A DNA stretch of 64,000 nucleotides, taken from NCBI RefSeq assembly GCF_010093595.1, contig NW_022985456.1, forward strand, positions 124,001 through 188,000, given 5' to 3'. Origin of the DNA: Mytilinidion resinicola (lineage: Eukaryota; Ascomycota; Dothideomycetes; Mytilinidiales; Mytilinidiaceae). This document shows positions 24,374 through 34,256 of this stretch, piece after piece. Position numbers and translations under genes: made by a program. The stretch's first letter is position 1. Every line of letters starts with the position of its first letter. The notes below the pieces were generated by a model. The model ran no database searches, was not told the origin of the DNA, and was given only the letters and a program-made list of their open reading frames with translations.

Positions 24374-25540
24374 ATGGCCTTCTCCGCATTCACATCCTTC
24401 ATGGGCAATCTATTCCAAGACCCTGCAGCTACCTATTGGGGCAAGAAACTCTCCGAAGATGGTGAGATGCCGTCACCTAAAATGGCATGCCTGATCGCAG
24501 CAATATTCAACTACTACAAACAAGGAGATGGTACCGAAGTCATCCATCCCCACAGCTTCAACTCCATACTCCAGGCCTTTGCCCGTCCAAACTTCGGCCC
24601 TGGCGCAGCCAAACTGCCAGCGCAGCCAATCAACAAACTTGCAAGAAAATACTACACCATAATCGGTTTGAAATACACTGTGGATGACTCGAAGGCAAGC
24701 TTTCGCAGGCCTCTACTTTCTGCGCCTAGCTTCAGCCTTTGGATCATGCTGCAACTTTGCACCGCTCCCGAAGCGACGCTGGAATCACTGAACACTTTTC
24801 TTGCCCAAAAGAACCTCATTGACCCTACCACTGGAGAAGAGTTCACGTACAAGTGCATTCCGAGCGAATGTTTGCCTCAGGTCCGCACTGATATGGTTGA
24901 GTTCCAAGATGGGGCGACCGAGGAATGGTTAGAAGCACGGACGATAATAGTCAATTACTGGAACGAGTTCTCGACTCCAAAGGTTATGGAGAACACGGAA
25001 AGTCTGCAGGTGAAGACGGAACTTTTGAAGCTGGACAAAGAAAACAAATCGACAACGAAGACACCTTCCGAACCAGCGAAAATGAAAATCCGCGGTAATA
25101 TGGCGGCCAGAGCAGAGAAATATTTGCGTGATTTGGAGGCAGCGCAGTCATCAGCTCCTCCACGCCGTACGACCGCATCTTCTTCTTCTGGTGCCCCTTC
25201 CTCTACTACTGGCATGCAATCAAAGCAAGGGGATGACGCAACGGCGCTGCGAGATAAAGAGACACTGAAGGAGTCTGAAGAACGGCTCGCGTTTACGAGG
25301 CACCATATGGCCATGCAACAGCAGCACATGCATCAGATGCGCATGAATCAGATGCGCATGAATCAGATACGCATGAATCAGATGAACAATTATGCGCAGA
25401 TGCAGGCTGCATCTGCTATGCAGCACTCTATGGCCCAGCAGAGTAATGCCATACTGTATGGTTTTGCAACACAGTTGGGGGCAATGGTGAAAGGTAGAAT
25501 CTTGCTTATGAATCTTATAGAGTTTTGGGTTTGGTATTAA
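24374..25540 (+). CDS. Orphan protein with Met/Gln-rich repeats
   Basis: Single open frame of 388 residues; I do not recognise the family. The N-terminal 190 residues look globular, with MAFSAFTSFMGNLFQD at the start and a Trp/Cys-containing middle. Residues about 225-300 are Lys/Ser/Pro-rich and disordered. A helical stretch from about 300 contains three exact copies of a 15-base repeat that encode MRMNQ, MRMNQ and IRMNQ inside a Met/Gln/His-rich region. A GTAGAA donor-like site near the end (about 25,494) may start an intron, so the last 15 residues are uncertain. The gene sits between two copies of a diverged direct repeat and next to decaying genes, so it may be lineage-specific. Confidence 0.6.
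   Translation: MAFSAFTSFMGNLFQDPAATYWGKKLSEDGEMPSPKMACLIAAIFNYYKQGDGTEVIHPHSFNSILQAFARPNFGPGAAKLPAQPINKLARKYYTIIGLKYTVDDSKASFRRPLLSAPSFSLWIMLQLCTAPEATLESLNTFLAQKNLIDPTTGEEFTYKCIPSECLPQVRTDMVEFQDGATEEWLEARTIIVNYWNEFSTPKVMENTESLQVKTELLKLDKENKSTTKTPSEPAKMKIRGNMAARAEKYLRDLEAAQSSAPPRRTTASSSSGAPSSTTGMQSKQGDDATALRDKETLKESEERLAFTRHHMAMQQQHMHQMRMNQMRMNQIRMNQMNNYAQMQAASAMQHSMAQQSNAILYGFATQLGAMVKGRILLMNLIEFWVWY
25337..25381 (+). repeat. 15-base coding tandem repeat
   Basis: Three tandem copies of ATGCGCATGAATCAG; the third has one change (ATACGC). They encode MRMNQ units in the orphan protein. Slippage could readily change the copy number. Confidence 0.9.
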
Positions 25541-25952
25541 GACGTTCAGGCCGGTTTAGCAATGTAGGGTCAGAGCTGTTGTTTACGAATTTAACGATGT
25601 GTGGGTAATAGTGAAGTACAAGGAAGTATGTAGAGCGGCGTGTTACTGCAGAAAGTCGGCTAGGGATCTAAACCCAAAGGGGAATGAGTATCCTATCTGA
25701 TCAGCTAGCCACCTAGCTTCTTGACTCGCCTCAATGAAAAAGCCTACAGACCCAGTCGGAACATCCTGCTTCAACCACCAACTTCGTCAAATAGATGAGA
25801 AATCAATCTTGTCCTTACGTATTGCACCGGCCCAAATTGAGGAACATGCACTAAGCTCGTCGAAGTCAGGGGCCTTCTCAAATCCCGGAACTCCACCTAC
25901 ATTGCCCCTGAACTCCGAACAGGTTATTCTACTTACAACCCAATTGTAGAGT
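25541..25952. other. Intergenic with repeat copy B
   Basis: Between the orphan gene and the decayed regulator. It contains copy B of the direct repeat. No intact gene seen. Confidence 0.4.
25609..25707. repeat. Diverged direct repeat, copy B
   Basis: Partner of the repeat at about 23,870-23,972, in the same orientation. On the minus strand it reads DQIGYSFPFGFRSLADFLQ and then meets a stop. Confidence 0.6.
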
Positions 25953-27660
25953 ATGCTAGAATCGAGAAGTCAAGCGTGTTCCGAAACCCGACGGTCCCGC
26001 AACGAAGCCAAACCCACTTGTGCCTATTGCGCCGGCGTGGGACGGCCTTGCGTTTATACGCAGCACTCTATTGGGGCGGTCAGCCTTTCAATAAGTCCCG
26101 GTTTGGAAAATGTCTTGACGCCGGGGCCACGGCAATCAACGTCACAAGCTCGGCAAGTGAGTATCCATGACTTCAAAGCATCATGACCGGGATGCTTACC
26201 GAATGTAGATACTTCAACGCCAGCCGGTTTTGTCTATGGCACTCCTTCTCAGTTCTCACCTATCAACGTGCGGTTAGAAGCCGATCCCACCGCTGCTGTT
26301 CCAAAGATAGGGGACGTCTCTGTTCCCAGTGGCGTCCTGGAACTCGCTGTATGTGATCCGGGAATAGGCGAGGCGTACGAGGTAGTCGAAGAAGATGCAA
26401 CCGAGGAAGTGACTTCGCTTTTCGATGTCACTACAATGCCTCGCGCTCTCAGCTTGACGCCAACCGTCCTACCTCACTCGCGTCCTCTCCTTGACTATTT
26501 CGTGCATAGAATGACAAAGTCAATCTCTTACCATCAAGGCATACAAGAAGGGCTTTGTTCTACGTTCGTGCCGATGGCTCTGAAAGTTTCCCATCTTCTC
26601 TCGGCGGTGCTCACCCTTGCTGCTGCACACCGCCAATCTACAGGTCTTGATGTAGTGGGCGGACAGCTGGAGACTATGCGATGCAACAGCCTCAGGTTAC
26701 TTGGCATTGCTTTGAGTTCTTCGACTGTGGTCGACTACGAGCAGATGCTCGCTACCACTATTATTTTATGTATGGCTGAAATCACCCTGTCTAGCACTGG
26801 GAAGACATCTTGGAGAATGCATCTTCAAGGAGCTTCAGCCTTGATTGAAAAACTCCACCATAACGGCAATCACCCCTCCAACTCCACAACAGTCATTTTT
26901 CTTGCAAGAAAGTATCAGGCTCTTCAAGCCATTGCTCTGGCCTGTGGCAAGAGTCCCTTGGACCGATCCTTTCTTCTCGTTGGTACAGGCGATGACCAAG
27001 CCAAGATCGACGACCTCGCGGGATACTCAAGAGACTTGTTGCCAGTTTTCCAGGGCATCAGTGCCTTGGACAAGACGCTGGAATCTTATGAGTCACAGTT
27101 CGTATGCGAAGAAGCTCCGGGTTCCCTACATTTCTCTTGCAACTCATTGCTTGAACATAAGAGTCATCTGATATTTGACCGAGTACGGGTGCTAATGGCG
27201 AAACGAACACTTCCTAGCAGCGTCAGTTACGGCAGCCTAGCACAGTGTACCCGCAAGGACCTGTTCCTGCTGGATGAGGCTTACCACCGTATGGCAATAC
27301 TTCAGATCTACCTTCGGGGCTCTCTTTCCGTTCCTTATCACACTGTTGAAGATAGCAGGCAAAGGATATTAGCATGTCTCTACTCAATGACGTACTACGC
27401 CAGCCCGTGCCCAGGAGTTGCCGCGCTTCCTCCGCTCTTCGTGGCAGGTTGCTTGTGCTCCGACATCTGATCGACAGGCGGTTCGACGCCTGTTGAAACT
27501 CTTGTGGATCAATTTTGGGATGGGCAACGTCATCGCCTCCAAGGAGATTCTGGAAAATCTGTGTAAGCGGCAAGATGCAGCTTTAAATACAACATTATTT
27601 GCAACCTCCGAGGCGCTACAAGGTGCGTTTGATGGCCTCCTCTTGGACGTTTTAGGCTGA
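25953..27660 (+). pseudogene. Decayed fungal transcription factor (Zn2Cys6 type)
   Basis: Remains of a zinc-cluster regulator with a fungal-specific regulatory domain. The N-terminal cluster reads ACSETRRSRNEAKPTCAYC followed by AGVGRPCVY. The second Cys is Thr and the third is missing with about three residues, so only four of six zinc ligands remain. A likely intron at 26157-26208 has length 52 and does not keep the frame of the following 400-codon stretch (from about 26,210). That stretch matches the middle of Fungal_trans_2-type proteins (SRPLLDYFVHRM, KTSWRMHLQGASALIEKL). At about 27,450 it runs into a stop after PPLFVAGC, while the expected C-terminus (RQAVRRLLKLLWINFGMGN) continues in another frame to 27,660. 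It lies beside the ureohydrolase and permease genes and may once have controlled them. Confidence 0.65.
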
Positions 27661-27982
27661 CATTATAGATGATCACTTTGACGTTCTCCCATACTGAGGA
27701 ATCCGTCTTTATTACGGTTATGGATAAATATCCCAAAAGGAAGAAATTTTGCGTCGGTGTACTCGTTCAAATTGAAACCAATGTATAGGTTTTTGCTTCG
27801 CGGCAATGTTCTACTTCAAAGTATTGATGCAGGGTTCACTCTCTCCGAGATGTCGAAGAGAACAAGCGGACGATGTCTAGAAAGCAATTCTACCACTTTC
27901 GTCGACCCTTGCAATGACATGGGACTGTCTACTCGATTCGGTTCTTCATTGCACGATAGCAACCTCTGGTTGCACTCAAGTC
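27661..27982. other. Tail-to-tail intergenic region
   Basis: Short interval between the decayed regulator and the end of the ureohydrolase gene. No gene seen. Confidence 0.35.
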
Positions 27983-29278
27983 TCAAGCCTGTTCTTCACG
28001 AGCCTAGTGATCAACTTTCCGGCATTAGTTAAGTTCAAGAACAGGCTTCGTAGGTCGACTTACCTCAATTGTGAACTCCGCAGCAGCTATGCCAGTAATC
28101 TCTGCATTATCATAACTTGGGAGCACTTCGACAATATCAACTCCAACAATATTCAAGCCTTCTAGTCCGTCGATGATGATTTGGATGACTTCTCTTGGGG
28201 TCCAGCCCCCGGATGCAGGGCCGGCGGTTCCTGGAGCAAACGCGGGATCTAGACTATCTACATCCAGTGACACGTAAACGGGCTCGTCATGTGGGACAAC
28301 GGCCCGGATTTTATCGATTACGCCCCAAACACCATCTCGTTTGAGCATATCGGAAGCAGGGATTATAGTGAAGCCCATCTCAGCGTCGAGCTCCAAGTCT
28401 TTCTCCGAGTCTAGACTGCTTCTGATGCCGGCGTGGACGTTCTTCGTTGTCAAGAGGCCTTCCATTCCTGCCCAGTAGTAGGGAGTTCCATCAGCAAACT
28501 CGGCTTGCTTGCTTCCAGCTTCTGCACCAGCGAAGACCTTTGGAGACCAAGTGTCAATATGCGCATCGGTGTGGATGGCAGATACTTTGCCGTAGACTGT
28601 GTTGAGGGCACGGAGGATTGGAAGCGAGATGCTGTGGTCGCCCCCGAGAGATATGATCTGAGAATGAGCTCTGCCAGTCTTGGAGATCTCAGCTATCTTG
28701 CCTTTAGAGCTCGCTTCCGGTACGACGAACCTTGAGAGACTTTACTCCTCCCTCATCGGTAGACTTGACTTCGCGCCATAGAATACGCTTGTACCATTCT
28801 TCCATCTGAGCAAATGCCAGGGTGTTGTCGAATGGCGAGATGGGAAGATCGCCACAATCGACGATTGATATGTTCTGGGCGAACGGATTGATGAATTGGC
28901 GGTAGTTGTAGTGGCCACTACAACTCAAGTCAGTTCACAGTCATCCAAGCATCTAAGGGACACCAACGCGAGAGAAGCAGCACGCGAGCCCTGGCGGATG
29001 GCGTTAGGGCCAAATCGCGTACCCGTCCGATATGAGGTTGCGGTGTCAAAGGGGAACCCAAGGATCAGAATGTCGCCAATAGATCCGCTCTCCGTCAGGC
29101 ACTGTGATTGTGGGAGTTGCGCGAAAGCGAAGTTGGCTGTGGGTTCAAGATCGTAGACATCATCGGGGTGCTCGTTCGGAGCTGCGAGATTCTTCTGGTA
29201 GCTATCTTGAGTAGGAGCAGCAAAGACACATGGAAGAAAGGCACAGGCTGTAAGAGCCTGAAGGAATATGGTGTACAT
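27983..29278 (-). CDS. Secreted agmatinase-type ureohydrolase
   Basis: Manganese-dependent ureohydrolase that should release urea from agmatine or a related guanidino compound. Four exons, 29278-28962, 28917-28731, 28678-28064 and 28003-27983, give 379 residues in frame. The start at 29278 is chosen because it opens a signal peptide (MYTIFLQALTACAFLPCVFA); an in-frame ATG at 29365 would hide it. All metal-binding motifs are present: GGDHS, DAHIDTW and SLDVDSLDPAFAPGT. IVDCGDLPISPFDN and GVDIVEVLPSYDNAEIT are further family marks. Introns are short (44, 52 and 60 nt). The gene diverges from a permease gene and converges with a regulator, the layout of a catabolic cluster. Substrate could be agmatine, guanidinobutyrate or similar; a secreted enzyme favours an external substrate. 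Confidence 0.88.
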
Positions 29279-29901
29279 GTCGGCAAGACTCGGAGCAAAG
29301 GACTTGTTCTCTTCAGATTCAATGCCCTCCTGGACACACGCCATATTTGTATCTTGGGAGTGCATGGTTCAACTCCCGAGCAGCAAACGCAAGGACCATC
29401 TTTCTCAGTCCTATCCTTAGCCAATATCATGCCGGTGGGTAGACTACTCAGGAGAACGTGAGTCTAGTGCTGACTGGCGAACCTACGATAGTAGGCTACT
29501 GTTCTGGATCTAGATTGGTCTTACAATTACTGGAGTCGGAAACACAACTGTGTCCGAGATATTCCATGATAATCGAAGGTGTCAGAAGGGGTGAGGCTAT
29601 CATAGTAGCGGCGTATGGTCTTTCCTCACCAGGCTTAGCGTAGGCCGGTATATGAGCTCCCGGGCTCTTAGTATTTCCCGATCCTACCTGGGTCCCTCAC
29701 TATACTAGCTTGACCATTCAACCTCTCCTTCTTTGAATTTATCTTTGCGATGGTCATCGGATTTGTAAGTGTGATTGGTCATTGACATGCTTTTACTAGA
29801 CGGCCGCCTGATCCATTTCATTGAACTCTTATCAATTATGGGCCGTCCAAACGTAGAGCAACGAGGGAGCTCCTCGTGTATAAATTGGTGAGGATAAGTT
29901 C
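29279..29901. promoter_or_regulatory. Divergent promoter, ureohydrolase and permease
   Basis: About 620 bases between the two divergent genes. Any shared catabolic regulation would act here. I did not identify a specific operator. Confidence 0.35.
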
Positions 29902-31580
29902 GTGAAACGTGCGTTCAGAGTATCCTCGAGTTCGCTTGAAGTCATGCCTCAAGTATTATACCGAGGTATTCATACCGCAAGAATGCATGACTTGGAAGCG
30001 TCTCCAAAGAAGGAAGCATTATCCGCTCCTCCGCAAGATGCAGTCTCCACTACCGAAAGCCAGATCATAAACGAAACAGGCTATGTCCAGGAACTCGAAA
30101 GGAGCTTCAGCTTATGGTCATTCTTGTCGGCAACGTATGGCCTGCGTTGGGGGGATCTATTCTCACCACCATCTACAATGGTGGGCCTCCCGGCGTTCTC
30201 TACGAGTTTATTGTCGCCTCACTCTTCTACTTCACGGTCGCCGCTTCTCTGGCAGAGCTTGCGTCCGCGATGCCATCTTCGGCCGGGCCATATCTCTGGG
30301 CATCAGTGACCCCGGGGAAGAGTTATGGCCGTGCCATTGGCTTCTTTGCTGGTTGGTGGAGTACACTTGCCTGGATTCTCGCAGCGGCATCGATGAGTGC
30401 TATATGTGGTAAGTATTCGAAGCCTTCAAATCATTCGAGGTGCTGATCCACTGCAAGCAATCTCATCGTTCAGATGTACGCCTTCTCCCATCCCTCGTTC
30501 TCGGTACAGCCCTGGCACGTCTTCGTGACATATCTCCTCATCACCTGGATCGCCTGCTCAATCGTGTGCCTATTCAACAAGCAAAAGCCCTTACTGAATC
30601 AGATTGGCATTTTCGTCACTGTCTGTGGCGTCCTCATCACTATCATTATCTGCGCTGTCTGTCCGTCTCAGTCTGGACAACCGGGTCATGCTAGCAACGC
30701 CACAGTCTGGATCGACTGGACTGCCGATATTGGCTATCCCAATGGTTTCGTTTTCGTCGCAGGCATGCTGAACGGTTCCTACGCCATGGGCACGCCCGAT
30801 TCCACCAGCCATCTCGCCGAGGAGATCCCCTCCTTATCTAACAACATACCCAAAGCGATTGCCATGCAATATATCACCAGCTTCGTCTCTGGCCTCGCCT
30901 ACCTCATCACGATTCTGTACGCCATCAACGACTACGATGCACTCCTCGTCTCTGCGTTCCCAATCGCTGAGATCTACCACCAGGCCACGAACAGCACCGC
31001 TGGAACAATCGGCCTGCTCTTCTTGCTTCTGCTACCCACCTTCATCTGCGTCATCGCGCTGTACATGACATGCGGACGCGCTCTCTGGGCGCTATCGCGC
31101 GACGGCGCCACACCCCTACCCGCTGTGATCAGCCACGTCAACCTCAAACTCGACCTCCCCGTCAACGCGACGCTCATCTGCTGCGGCATCATGACCGCCA
31201 TGGGCTGCATATATGTCGGGAGCAGCGCCGCATTCAACACATTCGTGGGCAGCTTCGTACTCCTATCATCATCATCCTACATCGCGTCTCTGCTTCCACT
31301 CGCGCTGCGAGGGAGAAAGGGGATCGAATTTAGTGTCTTTCGCTTGCGCGGCGGACTCGGCTTCCTTTTGAACTTCCTTGCGTGTGGGTTTATGCTCATG
31401 ACGTTCGTCGTCTACTGCTTTCCGTACAGCAGACCGGTTTCGGCGGCGTCGATGAACTATTCGTGCCTCATTTGGGGCAGCCTAACGCTCTTGGTGGCGC
31501 TGTGGTGGACTGTACATGCGAGGAGAGAGTATCGGGGGATCTCTATCCCGGCGGCGCAGGCAGCACATCTTCTAGAGTAG
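29902..31580 (+). pseudogene. APC-family permease (choline/GABA/amino-acid type), apparently frame-disrupted
   Basis: Twelve-helix amino-acid/polyamine/choline permease. The N-terminal frame contains GYVQELERSFSLWS, but the expected next part (VGNVWPALGGSILTTIYNGG) lies in another frame from about 30,114 and no usable intron separates them. The second frame runs to a GTAAGT at 30,409. The next segment (NLIVQMYAFSHPSF, about 30,458) is preceded by a CAAG acceptor, giving a 49-nt intron that is one base out of phase. From there 368 codons are open to 31,580 and well conserved (GMLNGSYAMGTPDSTSHLAEEIP; CFPYSRPVSAASMNY). At least two single-base problems therefore interrupt an otherwise recognisable gene. 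Sequencing error cannot be excluded. Start codon uncertain (29902, 29944 or 29983). It diverges from the ureohydrolase gene. Confidence 0.6.
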
Positions 31581-31771
31581 GCTTGAAGGGATTCCGTGAA
31601 AGATCTATCGCAATAACAAGGAGCACACTGATTGTGGTGCTCTTCCTATCCTGGCCGATTGTTCGAGAATCTTGCTTTCTGTCTTATTAACATGAACGAA
31701 AGCGGGCCAGGGCACCCAACATGGTCGTAAGAAAGTGTACGAAGATCTCCGATGAGACGTTTCATACTTGA

Positions 31772-33868
31772 TTACTTGAATGTAAGCTCTTGGAGAGCAA
31801 GTTCCCCTTTGTCAAGTTTCTCCATCATCTCCCCATCCATCATGCCGTATATGAAGCACGGCCCGACGACCTGATAGGTATCCCCGGCCGAGCGGATGAC
31901 TAGTGGGAGCTTGGCTCCAAGTAAGATGCAAATTTGGTCCCCTTCGCAGATACCAAATGGACCTAGTCCTACGTAGCCTGTACTGGTAAGGAAAATAGAA
32001 TGGTGGTGCATCCATATCCACGCCCGCTCTTCAAAACTTATCATTAGAAAATCAGCATTCAGAATATTCGACTCCAGCTCAGGAGTGCTTAGTGTAATGT
32101 CCTCACTGCCCCAGAATCCCGATAAAAGCTCTCTTTCGGTAGGAGATATCAGACGTTCGGCATCGCTGCGCCGTTCCAGTCTCTCCGATAGATAGTCAAC
32201 TTCCCCGGTAGCCTCGAGGTAGCGGATACCGAGATGAGGAGAATCTTCTTTGAGCAGATGTAGTAGTCCAAAACGTTCGCAGAAGGCTAAAAACTTGGGG
32301 TGAGGCCCCGATCTCGAGCGGTTAACCACGCATGCCATAAAGCCGAATGCGAGGCGTGCGTTGTTTTCGTCTTCCAGTGCGGTTCTTTCCCCGAGCAGGA
32401 GTAAGGTCCTGTATAAAGCCTGCAGCAATGGTATTCCCGTAGGATGGGGCTTGTCAGCACTTGCACTCACAACGTTCCACATGGAATCAAAGGACTTTGT
32501 GTCGAAATTATAGCCTCCGGTTATGGCGGTAGTAGTTGACGTACGATCGAGTAGTAGACCAGACGCCTTCAGAATGGCCAAACTCCCGGAATCGTGTATT
32601 TCAGCTCTCTTGTTCCCTACAGCTCCGGTCCATCCTTCGCCCACACCCAGAACTTTTGCTATAGACCCGCTGTCTTCTGTGAGGTCAGGCACCCATGAGG
32701 GAAGAGCTTCAGGGACGGCCTCCATCCTGAACACACCGATGCCGTTGGAGCCGTCGACGAAGAGGTAGCCGGTAGATGCAGCCAGCACATGTACGAGCTC
32801 TGCGTAGACTCTTTCCACGGACTTCTGGTAGTCTATCTTGATACAGATCCCTTGCTCGATGTGCAATCCTAGCATGCCGTATAATTTGTCCCGGGGATCT
32901 GATGATTTACATGATCGTGTAGTATGAAGTAAGTCTTGTATATTCCCTCTGGGCGCTACGATCAGTTGTGCGATCACTGGGACGCCGAGATCCCTTTGCA
33001 ATGGAGGGATCGTGTCTAGTTGTCCTTGATCTAAGAAGTTGTAGAAAATACTTGTCCGTGTTCTCACGAAAGTAAACAACGTATTCAACGAGATCTGTTG
33101 ATCACCACACAAAAGAATAGCCAGAGGGGCAAGGAAAAGCTCTTGTTGAACCCAGACCCGCTTCCAGTACGGTTTGTCAAAAACCGCTCGGATGGATGGA
33201 AACCGCTCGTCATCGAATAACTTCTGCATATAGGTAGGGTCATTGACAGCTCTCTCATAGAGTTTATTAGCGTAGAGCTGGAGGGTTTCCCGATGCTCGT
33301 TATGGTAAGTTGTCGTTAAATTTCGAGCGTTCTGAACCGACTCATCCAAATCCTTCGTCCATATCTTCATAAGCTCGAAGGCTGGTCTCGTATCTTCATC
33401 TTCCTCGCCCAGCCAAGCGAGAACTAGCTCCGCATTCGAGTATATCTCTCCCATGAATGAGACCTGGCTGCTTCGTTCCTGAAGATCCTGCTGGTTGATG
33501 CATACGGCGTCGATCCAGAAGACGACTCTCTTCTTCTTCTTTCGAATTCTCCTCAAAGCCGCATGGAGATTCACAGTGACCTGTATCTCAACTCCATTCA
33601 CGGTTAATGGCTTGGTGATGTCGGGAGCACCCCAAAGATAGGATAGGGCATTGTAGGTAGGATTGTTGTCAAGGGAGACTGTGAAGAGTGAACATTCAAT
33701 GTCACTGGACAGCGTTTTCGCAGGTTCGATGCGTAGAACTCGTATCTGGCGGCCTTGAAGTGGTTCGTAGAGGGAAGAAAGGCTCTGAGGCTCTCGTTTC
33801 GGCAGCCTCTTCAGCCAGTCTGTAAATGACCGCTTGGTGTGCTTCTTGTGTCCGGGTGATTCAGCCAT
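31772..33868 (-). CDS. HET-domain (heterokaryon incompatibility) protein
   Basis: Single-exon protein of 698 residues. The HET domain occupies about residues 70-230: it begins NALSYLWG and includes VNLHAALRRIR and VFWIDAVCINQQDL, then SNAELVLAWLGEED. HET domains act in non-self recognition and can trigger cell death when fungal strains fuse. The C-terminal part has the common GDQICILLGAKLPLVIR and YGMMDGE pattern of this group. No additional repeat or NACHT domain is visible. The gene is intact, in a region otherwise rich in broken genes, which fits the usual placement of such polymorphic genes. Confidence 0.92.
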   Translation of the reverse strand: MAESPGHKKHTKRSFTDWLKRLPKREPQSLSSLYEPLQGRQIRVLRIEPAKTLSSDIECSLFTVSLDNNPTYNALSYLWGAPDITKPLTVNGVEIQVTVNLHAALRRIRKKKKRVVFWIDAVCINQQDLQERSSQVSFMGEIYSNAELVLAWLGEEDEDTRPAFELMKIWTKDLDESVQNARNLTTTYHNEHRETLQLYANKLYERAVNDPTYMQKLFDDERFPSIRAVFDKPYWKRVWVQQELFLAPLAILLCGDQQISLNTLFTFVRTRTSIFYNFLDQGQLDTIPPLQRDLGVPVIAQLIVAPRGNIQDLLHTTRSCKSSDPRDKLYGMLGLHIEQGICIKIDYQKSVERVYAELVHVLAASTGYLFVDGSNGIGVFRMEAVPEALPSWVPDLTEDSGSIAKVLGVGEGWTGAVGNKRAEIHDSGSLAILKASGLLLDRTSTTTAITGGYNFDTKSFDSMWNVVSASADKPHPTGIPLLQALYRTLLLLGERTALEDENNARLAFGFMACVVNRSRSGPHPKFLAFCERFGLLHLLKEDSPHLGIRYLEATGEVDYLSERLERRSDAERLISPTERELLSGFWGSEDITLSTPELESNILNADFLMISFEERAWIWMHHHSIFLTSTGYVGLGPFGICEGDQICILLGAKLPLVIRSAGDTYQVVGPCFIYGMMDGEMMEKLDKGELALQELTFK

Positions 33869-34256
33869 GTTCCAGCACTCGCTTCAAATTCGACGATAGG
33901 TAAACTAGTAGCAGGAGGACGTCAAATTGAAGTCAACGTGGATATTGAGGCACCGTGAGAAGGCTGAGGGTGCTGCATAGCCACCGCCGAGAATTGCTTC
34001 TGCAGGTCACACCAACCAATGATATTGTCCTAGTTTCGTCCAATAGGACACCGGCAGTTTTGATGACTAAGACGATATCAGCAAGCTTCGTTAAGTAGCA
34101 GAAATAACGTACCAACAGCTGCAAGGGTAACCGAGAAGCGAGTAATGACAGTTGTGCGAAATGTGGTATCGCCGGTGCAATAATAAATACTACAAGCGAG
34201 AAAGAACACATACAACGCCCTCGACACTACCTGCGTTAACCACTCTCTATACCATG
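33869..34256. other. Intergenic, no gene seen
   Basis: Interval between the HET gene start and the 3' end of the enoyl-CoA hydratase remnant. Short minus-strand frames have no recognisable motif. It should contain the HET gene promoter. Confidence 0.35.

Noticed and set aside
25734..25949. Possible N-terminal exon (71 codons) of the decayed regulator
   Set aside because: No splice signal joins it convincingly to the zinc-cluster remnant and it has no motif.
29364..29375. GGTTCAACTCC-like tRNA B-box
   Set aside because: No matching A-box or cloverleaf stems were found around it.
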